Positions 52,620-63,382 of a stretch of DNA of 64,000 nucleotides are shown here, in pieces (positions within the stretch are counted from its first letter, which is position 1; each line of letters opens with the position of its first letter). A program made the position numbers and the translations under genes. Origin of the DNA: Sulfitobacter dubius (lineage in GTDB: Bacteria > Pseudomonadota > Alphaproteobacteria > Rhodobacterales > Rhodobacteraceae); NCBI RefSeq assembly GCF_900113435.1, contig NZ_FOPG01000001.1:558001-622000 (forward strand), given 5' to 3'. The notes under the pieces are model-generated. The model made no database searches, had not been told where the DNA came from, and was given only the letters and a program-made list of their open reading frames with translations.

Positions 52620-52737
52620 TTTTATATGGCCCCGTGTTGCGATCTTCTCGCCACAGTAGCACCTCATTGCTAGCTGACGCTGGACAGCGCCAGTTTCGCT
52701 CCGTTAACACTGTTTAGACGGTATTTAGCGAGTGATT

Positions 52738-53175
52738 ATGGCCTCTGTACTTATTTTGAACGGCCCGAACCTGAACCTTTTAGGCACAAGGCAGCCCGAG
52801 GTATACGGAAGAACGACTTTGGCGGATGTCGAAGCCCTTTGTGCAGCGGAAGCTGCGCGGCTTGGTTTGGAAATGCACTTTGCGCAATCCAATCATGAAG
52901 GTGCGCTGATCGATCTGATCCATCAGGCGCGCAGTAAGCATGATGGCATTGTCCTAAACGCTGGCGCGTATACCCATACGTCAATCGCCCTGATGGACGC
53001 CATCGCCTCGGTCGAGCTGCCGGTGGTAGAAGTGCATCTGAGCAATATTCACGCCCGCGAAAGCTATCGCCATACGTCTTACATCGCAGCTGTTGCCTTG
53101 GGACAAATCTGCGGCTTTGGCGCGCATGGCTATGTTCTGGCCCTCCAAGCCCTTCAACAACGCGTTGTAAGCTGA
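52738..53175 (+). CDS. aroQ: 3-Dehydroquinate dehydratase, type II
   Basis: 145 residues. Third step of the shikimate pathway, as a dodecamer. [18 protein letters not shown] (7-24) carries the active-site Tyr23 on the flexible loop, [16 protein letters not shown] (74-89) is the substrate loop and [11 protein letters not shown] the catalytic-His segment. The ATG after GTGATT is chosen; the upstream GTG is two codons earlier. Its stop overlaps the luxR start by one base, an unusual partnership. Confidence 0.96.
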   Translation: MASVLILNGPNLNLLGTRQPEVYGRTTLADVEALCAAEAARLGLEMHFAQSNHEGALIDLIHQARSKHDGIVLNAGAYTHTSIALMDAIASVELPVVEVHLSNIHARESYRHTSYIAAVALGQICGFGAHGYVLALQALQQRVVS

Positions 53176-53927
53176 TGAATTTGCGCGACTATCTCCACCA
53201 GGTCGCGCATAGCCCGACGATCGAGGAACTCTGGGATGCCCATGCGCGGCAGATGGCTGACTACGGGTTTGATCGGCTTATCTACGGCTTTACGCGCTAC
53301 CGAACCCCGACGTCGCTGGGCGATCCGGCGGATTTTGTAATCCTCAGCAATCATAGCTCCAAGTATCTTAACGGCTACCTGCACAGCGGGCTCTATCTGC
53401 ATGCCCCGATGGTGCGTTGGGCGCTTAACAACGAAGGTGCCTGTAGCTGGGATTCATTGACCACTTCGGTGCGAGATGGCCGGACGGACGCAGAAAACCG
53501 CGTGATCGAATTCAACCGCAATATGGATGTCATCGCGGGCTATACAATCAGTTTTCGATCTATCTCGGCTCGGTCTAAGGGGGCCATTGCCCTTACGGCC
53601 AAAAGTGGGATGACCCAGCGGGATGTTGACGCGATCTGGTCGGAGCATGGTGCGGATATTCAACTGATGAACGAGATCGCACATCTGAAAATCCTGTCCC
53701 TGCCCTATAGCAGCCCAAATCGAAGCCTCACACGACGTCAGTTGGAAGTGCTTGAGTGGGTCGGCGACGGCAAGACAACGCAGGACATCGCCCTTTTGAT
53801 GGGTCTCACCTCAGCCACAGTGGAAAAGCACCTTCGCCTCGCGCGGGAAGCGCTTTCCGTGGAGACAACAGCACAGGCGGTTTTGAAGGCTGCATTCGCG
53901 AACCAGATGTTTGTCATGGATCCCTAA
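53175..53927 (+). CDS. LuxR-family regulator with autoinducer-binding-like domain
   Basis: 250 residues. Residues about 15-165 resemble the Autoind_bind domain (FDRLIYGFTRYRTPTSLGDP, with AISxRS-like SFRSISARSKGAIALTAKSG). Residues about 185-245 are the LuxR helix-turn-helix (SLTRRQLEVLEWVGDGKTTQ and ALLMGLTSATVEKHLRLARE). No luxI-type synthase is in the window, so it is an orphan (solo) regulator; whether it still binds an acyl-homoserine lactone cannot be told by eye. It overlaps aroQ by one base. A 16-bp perfect palindrome spans its stop codon. Confidence 0.9.
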   Translation: MNLRDYLHQVAHSPTIEELWDAHARQMADYGFDRLIYGFTRYRTPTSLGDPADFVILSNHSSKYLNGYLHSGLYLHAPMVRWALNNEGACSWDSLTTSVRDGRTDAENRVIEFNRNMDVIAGYTISFRSISARSKGAIALTAKSGMTQRDVDAIWSEHGADIQLMNEIAHLKILSLPYSSPNRSLTRRQLEVLEWVGDGKTTQDIALLMGLTSATVEKHLRLAREALSVETTAQAVLKAAFANQMFVMDP

Positions 53928-53951
53928 TATATTAGGGTATGGAATACCTTA
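53922..53951. repeat. Overlapping palindromes at the end of the luxR-like gene
   Basis: CCCTAATATATTAGGG (53922-53937) is a perfect 16-bp palindrome covering the stop codon. Overlapping it, TAGGGTAT-GGA-ATACCTTA (53933-53951) is a second inverted repeat with one mismatch per arm. Confidence 0.7.
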
Positions 53952-54186
53952 CTGGAACCCAGAGTCGTAGATCGCCATGGTCCGCCAGTATCGCGGGTGT
54001 TCGCACCTGAGGTATGACGGGCCGTTAATCCTTGTAATACCAAGGCTCTTTTCGGGCCGCCGGTCTCAGTCAGGTATATTTCACCTGGCTGGCCGGGTTC
54101 TTTACTCTTTCCTCGTGAACGCTCCCTGCCCTGCGCCGCGATATCGCGTGCCAGTTCGGCTGGTGTTGTTTCATTGGTCGTAAAAC
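53952..54186. other. Intergenic stretch without a supported gene
   Basis: The gap between the luxR-like gene and tsf (53928-54240) has an open frame on the minus strand, but it begins inside the tsf terminator and has no ribosome site, so I do not call it. No clear RNA gene is seen either. Confidence 0.4.
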
Positions 54187-54216
54187 AAAAAAGGCGGCGC
54201 ATCGAAATGCGCCGCC
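54187..54216 (-). terminator. Terminator of rpsB-tsf
   Basis: GGCGGCGCAT / ATGCGCCGCC, a perfect 10-bp stem with tetraloop, and T runs in both directions. It lies 24 bases after the tsf stop. Confidence 0.93.
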
Positions 54217-54240
54217 TTTTTATCATTATGACAGAAAGGC

Positions 54241-55116
54241 TTAGCCTTTTGCTGCTTTGGCCACCTCGGCGGCGAAGTCTTCTTTGACGACTTCGATGCC
54301 TTCGCCAACTTCAAGACGCACAAAACCAGTGATGGTTGCACCAACTTCTTCAGCGGCCTTGCCTACGGAGAGGTCAGGATTCACGACGAAGGATTGGTTC
54401 AGCAATGTCACTTCGGACATATACTTCTGCATCCGGCCCACGATCATCTTTTCGATCACGGCTTCGGGCTTGCCGCTTTCACGGGCGATGTCGATCTGAA
54501 CTTGCTTTTCTTTCTCGACAACGGCCGGGTCAAGGTCAGCTTCGGACAGCGACGCCGGGTTCACAGCGGCGATGTGCATCGCGACCTGCTTGCCGAACTC
54601 TTCGTTACCACCGTTCATGGCGACCAGAACGCCGATCTTGCCCATGCCGGGCGCAGCTGCGTTGTGCACGTAGGAGACAACGGTCTCGCCATCAATGCTC
54701 TGCATACGGCGCAGGGACATGTTCTCACCGATTTTGGCGATCGCGTCGGTCAGCGTGGTTTCAACGGTCTTGCCATTGATCTCAGCCGCTTTCAGCGCTT
54801 CAACATCATCAACTTTCAGCGCTGCATCGGCGATGTTGCTGACCATGGACTGGAACTCGGCGTTTTTGCCGACGAAATCGGTTTCGGAGTTCACTTCAAC
54901 CGCGACACCGTGACCGCCTTCAACTTTAACGGCCACAAGACCTTCGGCTGCTGTACGGCCGGATTTTTTGGCCGCTTTGGCCAGACCTTTGGTGCGCAGC
55001 CAGTCAACGGCGGCTTCCATGTCGCCATTGCTTTCGGTCAACGCCTTCTTGGCGTCCATCATGCCTGCGCCGGTGCTGTCGCGCAGTTCCTTGACCATGG
55101 ATGCTGTGATTGCCAT
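54241..55116 (-). CDS. tsf: Elongation factor Ts
   Basis: 291 residues. Nucleotide exchange factor for EF-Tu. The N-terminal module [20 protein letters not shown] with [20 protein letters not shown] and the TDFVGKN motif ([15 protein letters not shown]) are diagnostic. The ribosome site AAAGGAGAACC precedes the ATG. It lies 98 bases downstream of rpsB, the universal rpsB-tsf pair, and is followed by a strong terminator. Confidence 0.98.
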   Translation of the reverse strand: MAITASMVKELRDSTGAGMMDAKKALTESNGDMEAAVDWLRTKGLAKAAKKSGRTAAEGLVAVKVEGGHGVAVEVNSETDFVGKNAEFQSMVSNIADAALKVDDVEALKAAEINGKTVETTLTDAIAKIGENMSLRRMQSIDGETVVSYVHNAAAPGMGKIGVLVAMNGGNEEFGKQVAMHIAAVNPASLSEADLDPAVVEKEKQVQIDIARESGKPEAVIEKMIVGRMQKYMSEVTLLNQSFVVNPDLSVGKAAEEVGATITGFVRLEVGEGIEVVKEDFAAEVAKAAKG

Positions 55117-55214
55117 CTCTTGGTTCTCCTTTGGAAATCGGGGGCAGGCCCAAGGCCCGCATCTGGTGGAAATCGGGGCAGGTTACCCTGCCCCGTGTTT
55201 CAGGTCCGTGACGC

Positions 55215-56093
55215 TTAGCCTTCGGCTTTTGCGACGGTCTCTTTCTTGGATTCGATGTCCAGCGGCGCGTCTTTGCCCATGGCATCGTCATGCAGAGTTT
55301 CTTCCGAAGCGTTGCCGATTTCGACGCCGGTGCTTTCGCCTGCGGTCATGGCTTCTTCTTCGGGTGCTTCTTCCATGGCGCCAAGGTCAACGCCTGCCGC
55401 ACCCAGCTGAGCGGACATGCCGTCAAGTGCCGCACGGGCTGCCAGATCGCAGTAAAGCGAGATGGCGCGGGCCGCGTCGTCGTTGCCGGGAATGATGTAG
55501 TCGATGCCGTCGGGCGAGCAGTTGGTGTCAACCACGGCCACAACTGGGATGCCCAGTTTGTTGGCTTCGGCAATCGCCAATGCTTCTTTTTTCACGTCGA
55601 TGACGAACAGAAGGTCAGGACGACCGCCCATTTCGCGGATACCGCCCAGCGATGCTTCCAGTTTGAACTGGTCGCGTTCCATGCCAAGACGCTCTTTCTT
55701 GGTCAGGCCTTCAAAGCCACGCTCGGACTGCTCGTCGATGCTCTTCAGACGGTTGATCGACTGCGAAACGGTCTGCCAGTTGGTCAGCGTACCGCCGAGC
55801 CAACGGTGGTTCATGTAATACTGTGCGCATTTCTCTGCGGCTTCGGCGATCGGCTGGGCAGCCTGACGCTTGGTGCCGACGAAGAGAACGCTGCCGCCTT
55901 TGGCGACGGTGTCACGGATCACTTTCAGCGCATCGTCCAGCATGGGAACGGTTTGCGTGAGGTCCATGATGTGGATGCCGTTGCGTGCGCCGTAGATGTA
56001 CGGGCCCATGCGGGGGTTCCAGCGCTGTGTCTGGTGACCAAAGTGTACGCCTGCTTCAAGCAATTGGCGCATGGAGAACTCAGGAAGAGCCAT
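55215..56093 (-). CDS. rpsB: Ribosomal protein S2 with acidic C-terminal tail
   Basis: 292 residues, against about 240-260 in most bacteria. The core starts [20 protein letters not shown] and contains [20 protein letters not shown] and [20 protein letters not shown], with [19 protein letters not shown]. After the core an acidic extension of about 50 residues (from about 242) is rich in Glu, Asp, Ala and Ser and ends [10 protein letters not shown]. The long frame upstream of MALPEF is not translated. The leader of 155 bases to olsA may hold an S2 autoregulatory structure; I could not define one. Confidence 0.97.
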   Translation of the reverse strand: MALPEFSMRQLLEAGVHFGHQTQRWNPRMGPYIYGARNGIHIMDLTQTVPMLDDALKVIRDTVAKGGSVLFVGTKRQAAQPIAEAAEKCAQYYMNHRWLGGTLTNWQTVSQSINRLKSIDEQSERGFEGLTKKERLGMERDQFKLEASLGGIREMGGRPDLLFVIDVKKEALAIAEANKLGIPVVAVVDTNCSPDGIDYIIPGNDDAARAISLYCDLAARAALDGMSAQLGAAGVDLGAMEEAPEEEAMTAGESTGVEIGNASEETLHDDAMGKDAPLDIESKKETVAKAEG

Positions 56094-56248
56094 GTCTTTA
56101 TACCTTTCCGGTTTAGCCTCATCGGGGGTATGACAGCGATATGCTGCCAACCGGCGGACGTTCTGGGATTTCTCCCCAAAAGGCCCAACCCCGACTGCGG
56201 GTTCAAGTGGGGCGCGTATATGCCAGCATGCGTCGCAGCGCAAGGGGC

Positions 56249-57085
56249 TTATTGCGGGCCCGACCGGGGGTCTGCGTGCCCTGCCCGCACGATCGCTTCG
56301 CAGCACTGCGCGAGCGTCTTGCGTCCGGTGAAATCCGCCACGGGCAGCGGCGAATGATACACCACTTCGACCGCACCCTGCTGCCGCGCGGCCAGCGTCG
56401 TCAGCAAATGCACCCCGAAGGACATATCCCCCCACCATCCATAGAACCGCGCATCTTCGCCCTGTGGCGCGTGGTAGACAACGCTCACCGGCTGGACCGC
56501 AATCTCGTTCCGCAGTTCGGGATCGAAGAAGGCTTCAAAGAGCGTTGTCTTGAAGGGCAGCACTTGCAGACCATCGGTGCTGGTACCCTCGGGGAAGAAC
56601 AACAGCTTATGCCCTGCCAACAAGCGCGTCCGGAAGACCTCTGTCTGGCTGCGCGCCTCGGCCCGGTCGCGACGGATGAAGACTGTCCCAGTTGCCCGCG
56701 CCAACCAGCCGATGCCGGGCCAGCCTGCGACCTCGGATTTGGAGACGAAATAGATCCGCTTGGCCGCGTTCAGCGCAAAGATATCCAGCCAAGACGTATG
56801 ATTGGCCACCACCGCACCGCGCCGCTCCATCGGCGTGCCTTGCCTGATAAACCGCATACCCAATATCCAGAACGCCGCGCGGCACACGGTCTGGGTTATA
56901 TAAGGCGTAATGGGCCGGTGCAGCCCAAAGATTGGCCGCTCGATCAGTCGAAACGTCAGTAGAACAACCAAACCGCCAAAGACCAGTAGCGCCAAGGTTG
57001 TCCCGCGCAGAGCCACACACAGCATCCCTGTGAGGGTCAGGCGCAACTTTGGCGGCGGCTGATCGCTGTCCCACGTCGTGGTCAT
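56249..57085 (-). CDS. olsA: Lysophospholipid-type acyltransferase, OlsA-like
   Basis: 278 residues. A PlsC-domain 1-acyl acyltransferase with a membrane segment near 23-47, the NHTSWLD motif (His and Asp of HX4D), [20 protein letters not shown] as the substrate-binding block and a basic C-terminus. Next to an OlsB-like gene, with a four-base overlap, it is best assigned as lyso-ornithine-lipid O-acyltransferase, which adds the second fatty acid to give ornithine lipid. A role in phosphatidic acid synthesis cannot be excluded, but the pairing argues for OlsA. Confidence 0.88.
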   Translation of the reverse strand: MTTTWDSDQPPPKLRLTLTGMLCVALRGTTLALLVFGGLVVLLTFRLIERPIFGLHRPITPYITQTVCRAAFWILGMRFIRQGTPMERRGAVVANHTSWLDIFALNAAKRIYFVSKSEVAGWPGIGWLARATGTVFIRRDRAEARSQTEVFRTRLLAGHKLLFFPEGTSTDGLQVLPFKTTLFEAFFDPELRNEIAVQPVSVVYHAPQGEDARFYGWWGDMSFGVHLLTTLAARQQGAVEVVYHSPLPVADFTGRKTLAQCCEAIVRAGHADPRSGPQ

Positions 57086-57840
57086 ACAGCGCCGCCGTTA
57101 TAAATCCGAGACTGGCGCGCATTCATCTGGTTCGTATCAAGGATCAGGCAGACATCCGTGGTGTTAAATGCGCGGTCGATATAAGCGCCCTGCCCCACAC
57201 AACCGCCAAGACGTAGGTAGGCTTTGATCAGGCTCGGCACCGCGAGCATGGCTTTGCGACGGTCGAGATCGGCCTCTGAGATCAAATCCATCGGCGCAAA
57301 TTCTCGGGCGCAGACGCGCAACTCCGAAGGTGCGAGATGCCGATGATGCAAGAGTGAGAGAGGCTCTGCCAAAGCCGCCGTATCCGTGCCATGAAAGCTC
57401 GCAACACCGAACAGGACCTCAATCTCATGCTCTGCCACATAGCGTGCCAAAGCCCCCCAGAGATGATGCATCGCAGCACCACCGCGGTAAGCCGGATCAA
57501 GACAGGACCGCCCCAATTCCAACAGCTTACGCCCCGATTGTTTCAGCGGCGACAGGTCGTATTCCGCCTCCGAATAGAACCCGCCTGCCCGCTCCGCCAT
57601 ATCGCCACGCATCACGCGGTAGACGCCAGCTAGCTTGCCGTTTCGCAGATCCGTCAACAGAAGATGATCAAAGAACGGATCAAACCGGTCCCGCTCAAGC
57701 CGTGCCGCGTGGTCGACCATTGCGCCACCGCCGCCCAACTCTTGGACAAAGACCTCATAGCGCAGCCGTTGCGCGGCCTGCACATCGGCGTCCGTTTGCG
57801 CCAGTCTGACCTGAAATTCTGCTGCAACGCCCCGCGGCAT
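57082..57840 (-). CDS. olsB: Ornithine N-acyltransferase, OlsB-like
   Basis: 252 residues of the GNAT-like hemolysin/OlsB family. VRLAQTDADVQAAQRLRYEV is the N-terminal family mark, then DRFDPFFDHLLLTD, LELGRSCLDPAYRGGAAMHH and LFGVASFHGTDTA. It transfers a 3-hydroxyacyl chain from ACP to ornithine, giving lyso-ornithine lipid for OlsA. The ATG behind CACAGGATTGGCCG is chosen over a TTG 15 codons upstream. Ornithine lipids are phosphate-free and are raised under phosphate starvation in other alphaproteobacteria; I see no Pho box here. Confidence 0.88.
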   Translation of the reverse strand: MPRGVAAEFQVRLAQTDADVQAAQRLRYEVFVQELGGGGAMVDHAARLERDRFDPFFDHLLLTDLRNGKLAGVYRVMRGDMAERAGGFYSEAEYDLSPLKQSGRKLLELGRSCLDPAYRGGAAMHHLWGALARYVAEHEIEVLFGVASFHGTDTAALAEPLSLLHHRHLAPSELRVCAREFAPMDLISEADLDRRKAMLAVPSLIKAYLRLGGCVGQGAYIDRAFNTTDVCLILDTNQMNARQSRIYNGGAV

Positions 57841-57991
57841 CGGCCAATCCTGTGCCTGAAAACAAGTTCTCCGCCTGATAGGCAATCAGCCCCAAAGGCG
57901 CAACACTTGCCAGATCAACCATCAGCCGTTACTCTATTTTAAGTTGCAAGATGCAATATTTTTTCCACTCTTAAGGATTTGGAAAGGGTGA

Positions 57992-58174
57992 TCACTCATC
58001 AAAGACTGGCATTAGTTCTAAGCGAGAGCTGTCTATGACCACCTTACCTTGGTCGCGAAAGTTGACCGTTACCTTGCCCCCGATGTTGCTTTGCACTTGG
58101 CCTATACCCCAGTCGGGGTGTTGCGGATGCATGACCAACATGCCCGGGCTAAGCAGCGCATTCAGATCATCCAT
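57992..58174 (-). CDS. DUF3553 small protein
   Basis: 60 residues: MDDLNALLSPGMLVMHPQHP then DWGIGQVQSNIGGKVTVNF. The PDWGxGQVQS pattern is the DUF3553 mark, an SH3-like small domain resembling the CarD/UvrD-C interaction fold. Function is unknown. The ATG with GGAAA before it is preferred over one five codons upstream. It is divergent from chpT with only 26 bases between start codons, so promoters must overlap; chpT adjacency is common in Rhodobacterales. Confidence 0.88.
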   Translation of the reverse strand: MDDLNALLSPGMLVMHPQHPDWGIGQVQSNIGGKVTVNFRDQGKVVIDSSRLELMPVFDE

Positions 58175-58200
58175 GATGTTTCCAATCATTCAGGGAGGCC

Positions 58201-58806
58201 ATGATGGGCCAGTATAACCTCGACCTGCCTGCGCTTATCGGCAGCCGTATTTGCCACGACTTGATATCGCCAATTGGCGCTATCAACAACGGACTTGAAT
58301 TGTTAAATATGGCGGGCACCGGGGCCGCCTCGGGGCCAGAGCTAGAGTTGATCGGCCAAAGCGTCGAAAGCGCCTCTGCGCGGATACGATTTTTCCGCAT
58401 CGCCTTTGGGGTCGCCGGTGATCAGACCATGGGTCAGGGTGAGGTGACGTCGATCCTACGTGACCTATACACTGCCACACGTATCGAGGTTGATTGGCAA
58501 ATTACAGTATCTCAGTCACGCAACGATGTGCGAATGGCATTCCTTGCACTGCTGTGTATTGAGACGGCTTTGCACCATGGCGGGCGCATCACCGTCACCC
58601 AGCGGGAGGGCGAATGGCGGCTGCAGGCTGAGGCTGACAAGATCGCACTTGAGGATGATCTTTGGTCACTTCTATCGCGAGCAGATCAAGACAAGCAGCT
58701 TCAGCCCGCGCAGGTACAGTTTGCGTTACTGCCGATCCTCGCGCAGGCGCAGGGAAAAGAGGTCCGCCTACACAGCGCGAATACCGTTTTGAGCCTGTCT
58801 TTCTAG
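58201..58806 (+). CDS. chpT: Histidine phosphotransferase ChpT
   Basis: 201 residues. Relays phosphate from the hybrid kinase CckA to CtrA (and CpdR) in the alphaproteobacterial CtrA phosphorelay. The phospho-acceptor is His19 in IGSRICHDLISPIGAINNGL, a two-helix dimerisation hairpin; the rest is a degenerate HATPase-like fold without ATP motifs. In Rhodobacteraceae this relay controls motility and gene-transfer-agent production. Two ATG codons are adjacent. It converges with proA four bases later. Confidence 0.92.
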   Translation: MMGQYNLDLPALIGSRICHDLISPIGAINNGLELLNMAGTGAASGPELELIGQSVESASARIRFFRIAFGVAGDQTMGQGEVTSILRDLYTATRIEVDWQITVSQSRNDVRMAFLALLCIETALHHGGRITVTQREGEWRLQAEADKIALEDDLWSLLSRADQDKQLQPAQVQFALLPILAQAQGKEVRLHSANTVLSLSF

Positions 58807-58809
58807 GTT

Positions 58810-60075
58810 TCAGCTGCGGACCGTACCGTCACCACGCACAAGATACTTAAAGCTGGTCAACTGCGCCGCGCCAACCGGGCCACGGGCGTGCAACTTACCT
58901 GTCGCGATGCCGATCTCAGCACCCATGCCAAACTCTCCGCCATCGGCGAACTGGGTAGAGGCATTGTGCATCAAGATCGCGGAATCCAACCCATTAAAGA
59001 ACTCCGCAGCGGTTTTAGCATTCTCGGTCAAAATGCAATCGGTATGCCCCGACCCATATTGGCGAATATGATCCATGGCAGCCTGTGCGTCTGGCACCGT
59101 CCGCGCGGCGACAATCATATCAAGATATTCTTGGCCCCAGTCCGCATCGGTCGCCGGAACAGTGCCAGCAATACTCTGTAGCCCAGCATCTGCGCGCACT
59201 TCGACACCTGCGTCGATCAGGGCGCGGATCACACCATTGCCAATAGATTTTGCAATATCTTGATGGATCAGCAGGCATTCCGCCGCGCCACAGATCCCAG
59301 TGCGCCGCGTCTTGGCGTTCAACACAACCTTAAGCGCTCTTTCCGGATCGGCCTCAGCGTCGATGTAGATGTGCACAATCCCCTCGAGATGCGCAAAGAC
59401 CGGCACCCGCGCTTCGCGCTGCACCAAGCCGACCAGCCGCTTGCCGCCACGCGGCACGATCACATCAATGGTTTCGGTCATGGTGAGCATCTCACGCACA
59501 GCTGCACGGTCGCGCGTCGGCACCAGTTGCACCGCATCTTCCGGCATCCCCGCATCCCGCAGCCCCTGCTGCAAACAGCGATGGATGGCACGGGAGGAAT
59601 GAAAACTCTCGGATCCGCCGCGCAAGATCACCGCGTTCCCGGCCTTGAGGCAAAGTGCGCCCGCATCGGCCGTCACATTCGGACGCGATTCATAGATAAC
59701 ACCGATCACCCCCAAGGGCGTGCGGATGCGCTGAATGTTCAAGCCAGTCGGCTGGTCCCATTCCGCGATCACCTCGCCCACCGGGTCAGTTTGCTCTGCG
59801 ACTGAACGCAGCCCATCGACCATGCCGCGGATGCGGCCTTCGTCCAGCATCAAACGGTCAATCATCGCGTCGGTCAGACCCTTCTCGCGCCCAAAGTCGA
59901 GATCTTTTGCGTTGGCAGCGATAATATCAGCGCGCTCTTTCCAAACGGCTTCGGCGGCACCGATCAATGCTGCGTGCTTGCGCTCCGCACTGGCGGTCGC
60001 CAATTGCGCCGCAGCCGCCCGGGCACGCGCTCCGATATCGGCCATCAATTCAGAAATATTATCTATCTTTTTCAT
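58810..60075 (-). CDS. proA: Gamma-glutamyl phosphate reductase
   Basis: Second step of proline synthesis: NADPH reduction of gamma-glutamyl phosphate to glutamate semialdehyde. 421 residues of the aldehyde dehydrogenase fold. The catalytic Cys is in [54 protein letters not shown] and [13 protein letters not shown] are conserved. It lies 33 bases after proB. Confidence 0.97.
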   Translation of the reverse strand: MKKIDNISELMADIGARARAAAAQLATASAERKHAALIGAAEAVWKERADIIAANAKDLDFGREKGLTDAMIDRLMLDEGRIRGMVDGLRSVAEQTDPVGEVIAEWDQPTGLNIQRIRTPLGVIGVIYESRPNVTADAGALCLKAGNAVILRGGSESFHSSRAIHRCLQQGLRDAGMPEDAVQLVPTRDRAAVREMLTMTETIDVIVPRGGKRLVGLVQREARVPVFAHLEGIVHIYIDAEADPERALKVVLNAKTRRTGICGAAECLLIHQDIAKSIGNGVIRALIDAGVEVRADAGLQSIAGTVPATDADWGQEYLDMIVAARTVPDAQAAMDHIRQYGSGHTDCILTENAKTAAEFFNGLDSAILMHNASTQFADGGEFGMGAEIGIATGKLHARGPVGAAQLTSFKYLVRGDGTVRS

Positions 60076-60108
60076 GGCCTTATGCCCCTGCCTTGATCTT
60101 GTTCGCGC

Positions 60109-62267
<2,159 letters not shown>

Positions 62268-62810
62268 CTACAGCTTACGACTATAGGTCCATGTGGGTAC
62301 GGCAGCATCGCGGGCCAAGCAATAGGTTTCCGCGTCGCCAAGATAGACAAACCCTGCATTGGTCAGAACTTTGGCCGAGGCTGGGTTGTCGTGGAAGACA
62401 GAGGCAAAAAGCGCGTCATTTCCCAAAGGGTTCGCATTCACCAGCGCCTGCACCGCGTCAGAGGCAAGATGCGTATTCCAGAACGCAGGCGCCACCCAGT
62501 ACCCGACCTCGGACTGGTTGCGATCAAGCCGTGTCAGGGAGATTACCCCCATGACTTCGGAGCTGTCCGCCCGGGTGCCATCCATGACCCACACATCTTC
62601 TTCGCGGTCATCGGCCATGGCGCGTGTCACATAGGCCTCTACGCTTCCGGGCGGCAACGGGTGCGGGATAGACGACGTCGCATTGGCGACACGCGGATCG
62701 CTGGCGTACATTTCTATCATTCCCATATCCGAGCGGCGCACAGGGCGCAGATCGAAACGGTCGGTTTCGATCACGGGTTGGTTAACTATAGATTCCATCT
62801 GCATCGTCAT
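62268..62810 (-). CDS. RimJ/RimL-type GNAT acetyltransferase
   Basis: 180 residues. VIETDRFDLRPVRRSDMGMI is the usual start of Acetyltransf_3 proteins. VGYWVAPAFWNTHLASDAVQ contains the acetyl-CoA region in altered form (HLASDA for the RGxxxEA motif) and NPASAKVLTNAGFVYLGDAE is the classic NxxSxxVLxKxGF end motif. It may acetylate a ribosomal protein N-terminus or a small amine; the substrate is unknown. It sits between rpmA and obgE, on the same strand, 30 bases before obgE. Confidence 0.92.
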   Translation of the reverse strand: MTMQMESIVNQPVIETDRFDLRPVRRSDMGMIEMYASDPRVANATSSIPHPLPPGSVEAYVTRAMADDREEDVWVMDGTRADSSEVMGVISLTRLDRNQSEVGYWVAPAFWNTHLASDAVQALVNANPLGNDALFASVFHDNPASAKVLTNAGFVYLGDAETYCLARDAAVPTWTYSRKL

Positions 62811-63042
62811 GCTCCTCCTCCGAACAGACTGAATAACGGGCGGGTGGCCAATCTGCGCACTCCGGCCATGATCACGCTAATTCGCTGCGAAAATGCGACC
62901 TGACTTTCGGCACAAACCTCCCTGCCGAACGTAACGATCTCATAAAATTCACACAGTAATCGCCCCTGAGGGTCAAAATTGCTGGCGGGCCAAGATGGCC
63001 GCTTAGCTGATACGAAATACATGGGAATATTCCCTGAAAAAG
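62811..63042. other. Intergenic region upstream of the GNAT gene
   Basis: No ORF is supported. It holds a perfect 12-bp palindrome GGGAATATTCCC at 63023-63034, next to the rpmA terminator. Confidence 0.4.
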
Positions 63043-63070
63043 AAAAGGGACCGGCGGTATCGCCGATCCC
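63043..63070 (-). terminator. Terminator of rplU-rpmA
   Basis: On the minus strand GGGATCGGCG and CGCCGGTCCC (63070-63047) form a stem with one G-U pair, followed by TTTT. It lies 30 bases after rpmA. Confidence 0.85.
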
Positions 63071-63100
63071 TGAATTTTTTCAAACCCTGTGGGGTACGGC

Positions 63101-63370
63101 TTATTCAGCGGCCTCCGCGCGTGGCAGAACCGAAATAAACGTGCGGTTTTTCAAACCTTTGTGGAAGGTCACAGCACCGTCTACAACAGCAAAGATCGTG
63201 TGATCTTTACCCATGCCGACGCCTTCGGCTGGCCAAAACTTGGTGCCGCGCTGACGCACGATGATGTTGCCAGGGATAACGGCTTCGCCGCCATATTTCT
63301 TAACGCCAAGGCGACGACCAGCTGAGTCGCGCCCGTTACGGGATGAACCGCCTGCTTTTTTATGTGCCAT
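63101..63370 (-). CDS. rpmA: Ribosomal protein L27
   Basis: 89 residues. [20 protein letters not shown] is the conserved N-terminus that reaches the peptidyl-transferase centre; [14 protein letters not shown] is the L27 core. There is no N-terminal cleavage extension of the Firmicute type. It lies 12 bases after rplU. Confidence 0.98.
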   Translation of the reverse strand: MAHKKAGGSSRNGRDSAGRRLGVKKYGGEAVIPGNIIVRQRGTKFWPAEGVGMGKDHTIFAVVDGAVTFHKGLKNRTFISVLPRAEAAE

Positions 63371-63382
63371 CTCGGTCTCTCC

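Noticed and set aside
53924..54226. 100-residue minus-strand ORF between tsf and the luxR-like gene
   Set aside because: It starts inside the rpsB-tsf terminator, has no ribosome site and resembles no family I know.
57886..57991. Search for a Pho box before olsB
   Set aside because: Ornithine lipid genes are often phosphate-regulated, but no CTGTNAN-type repeat is present in this gap.
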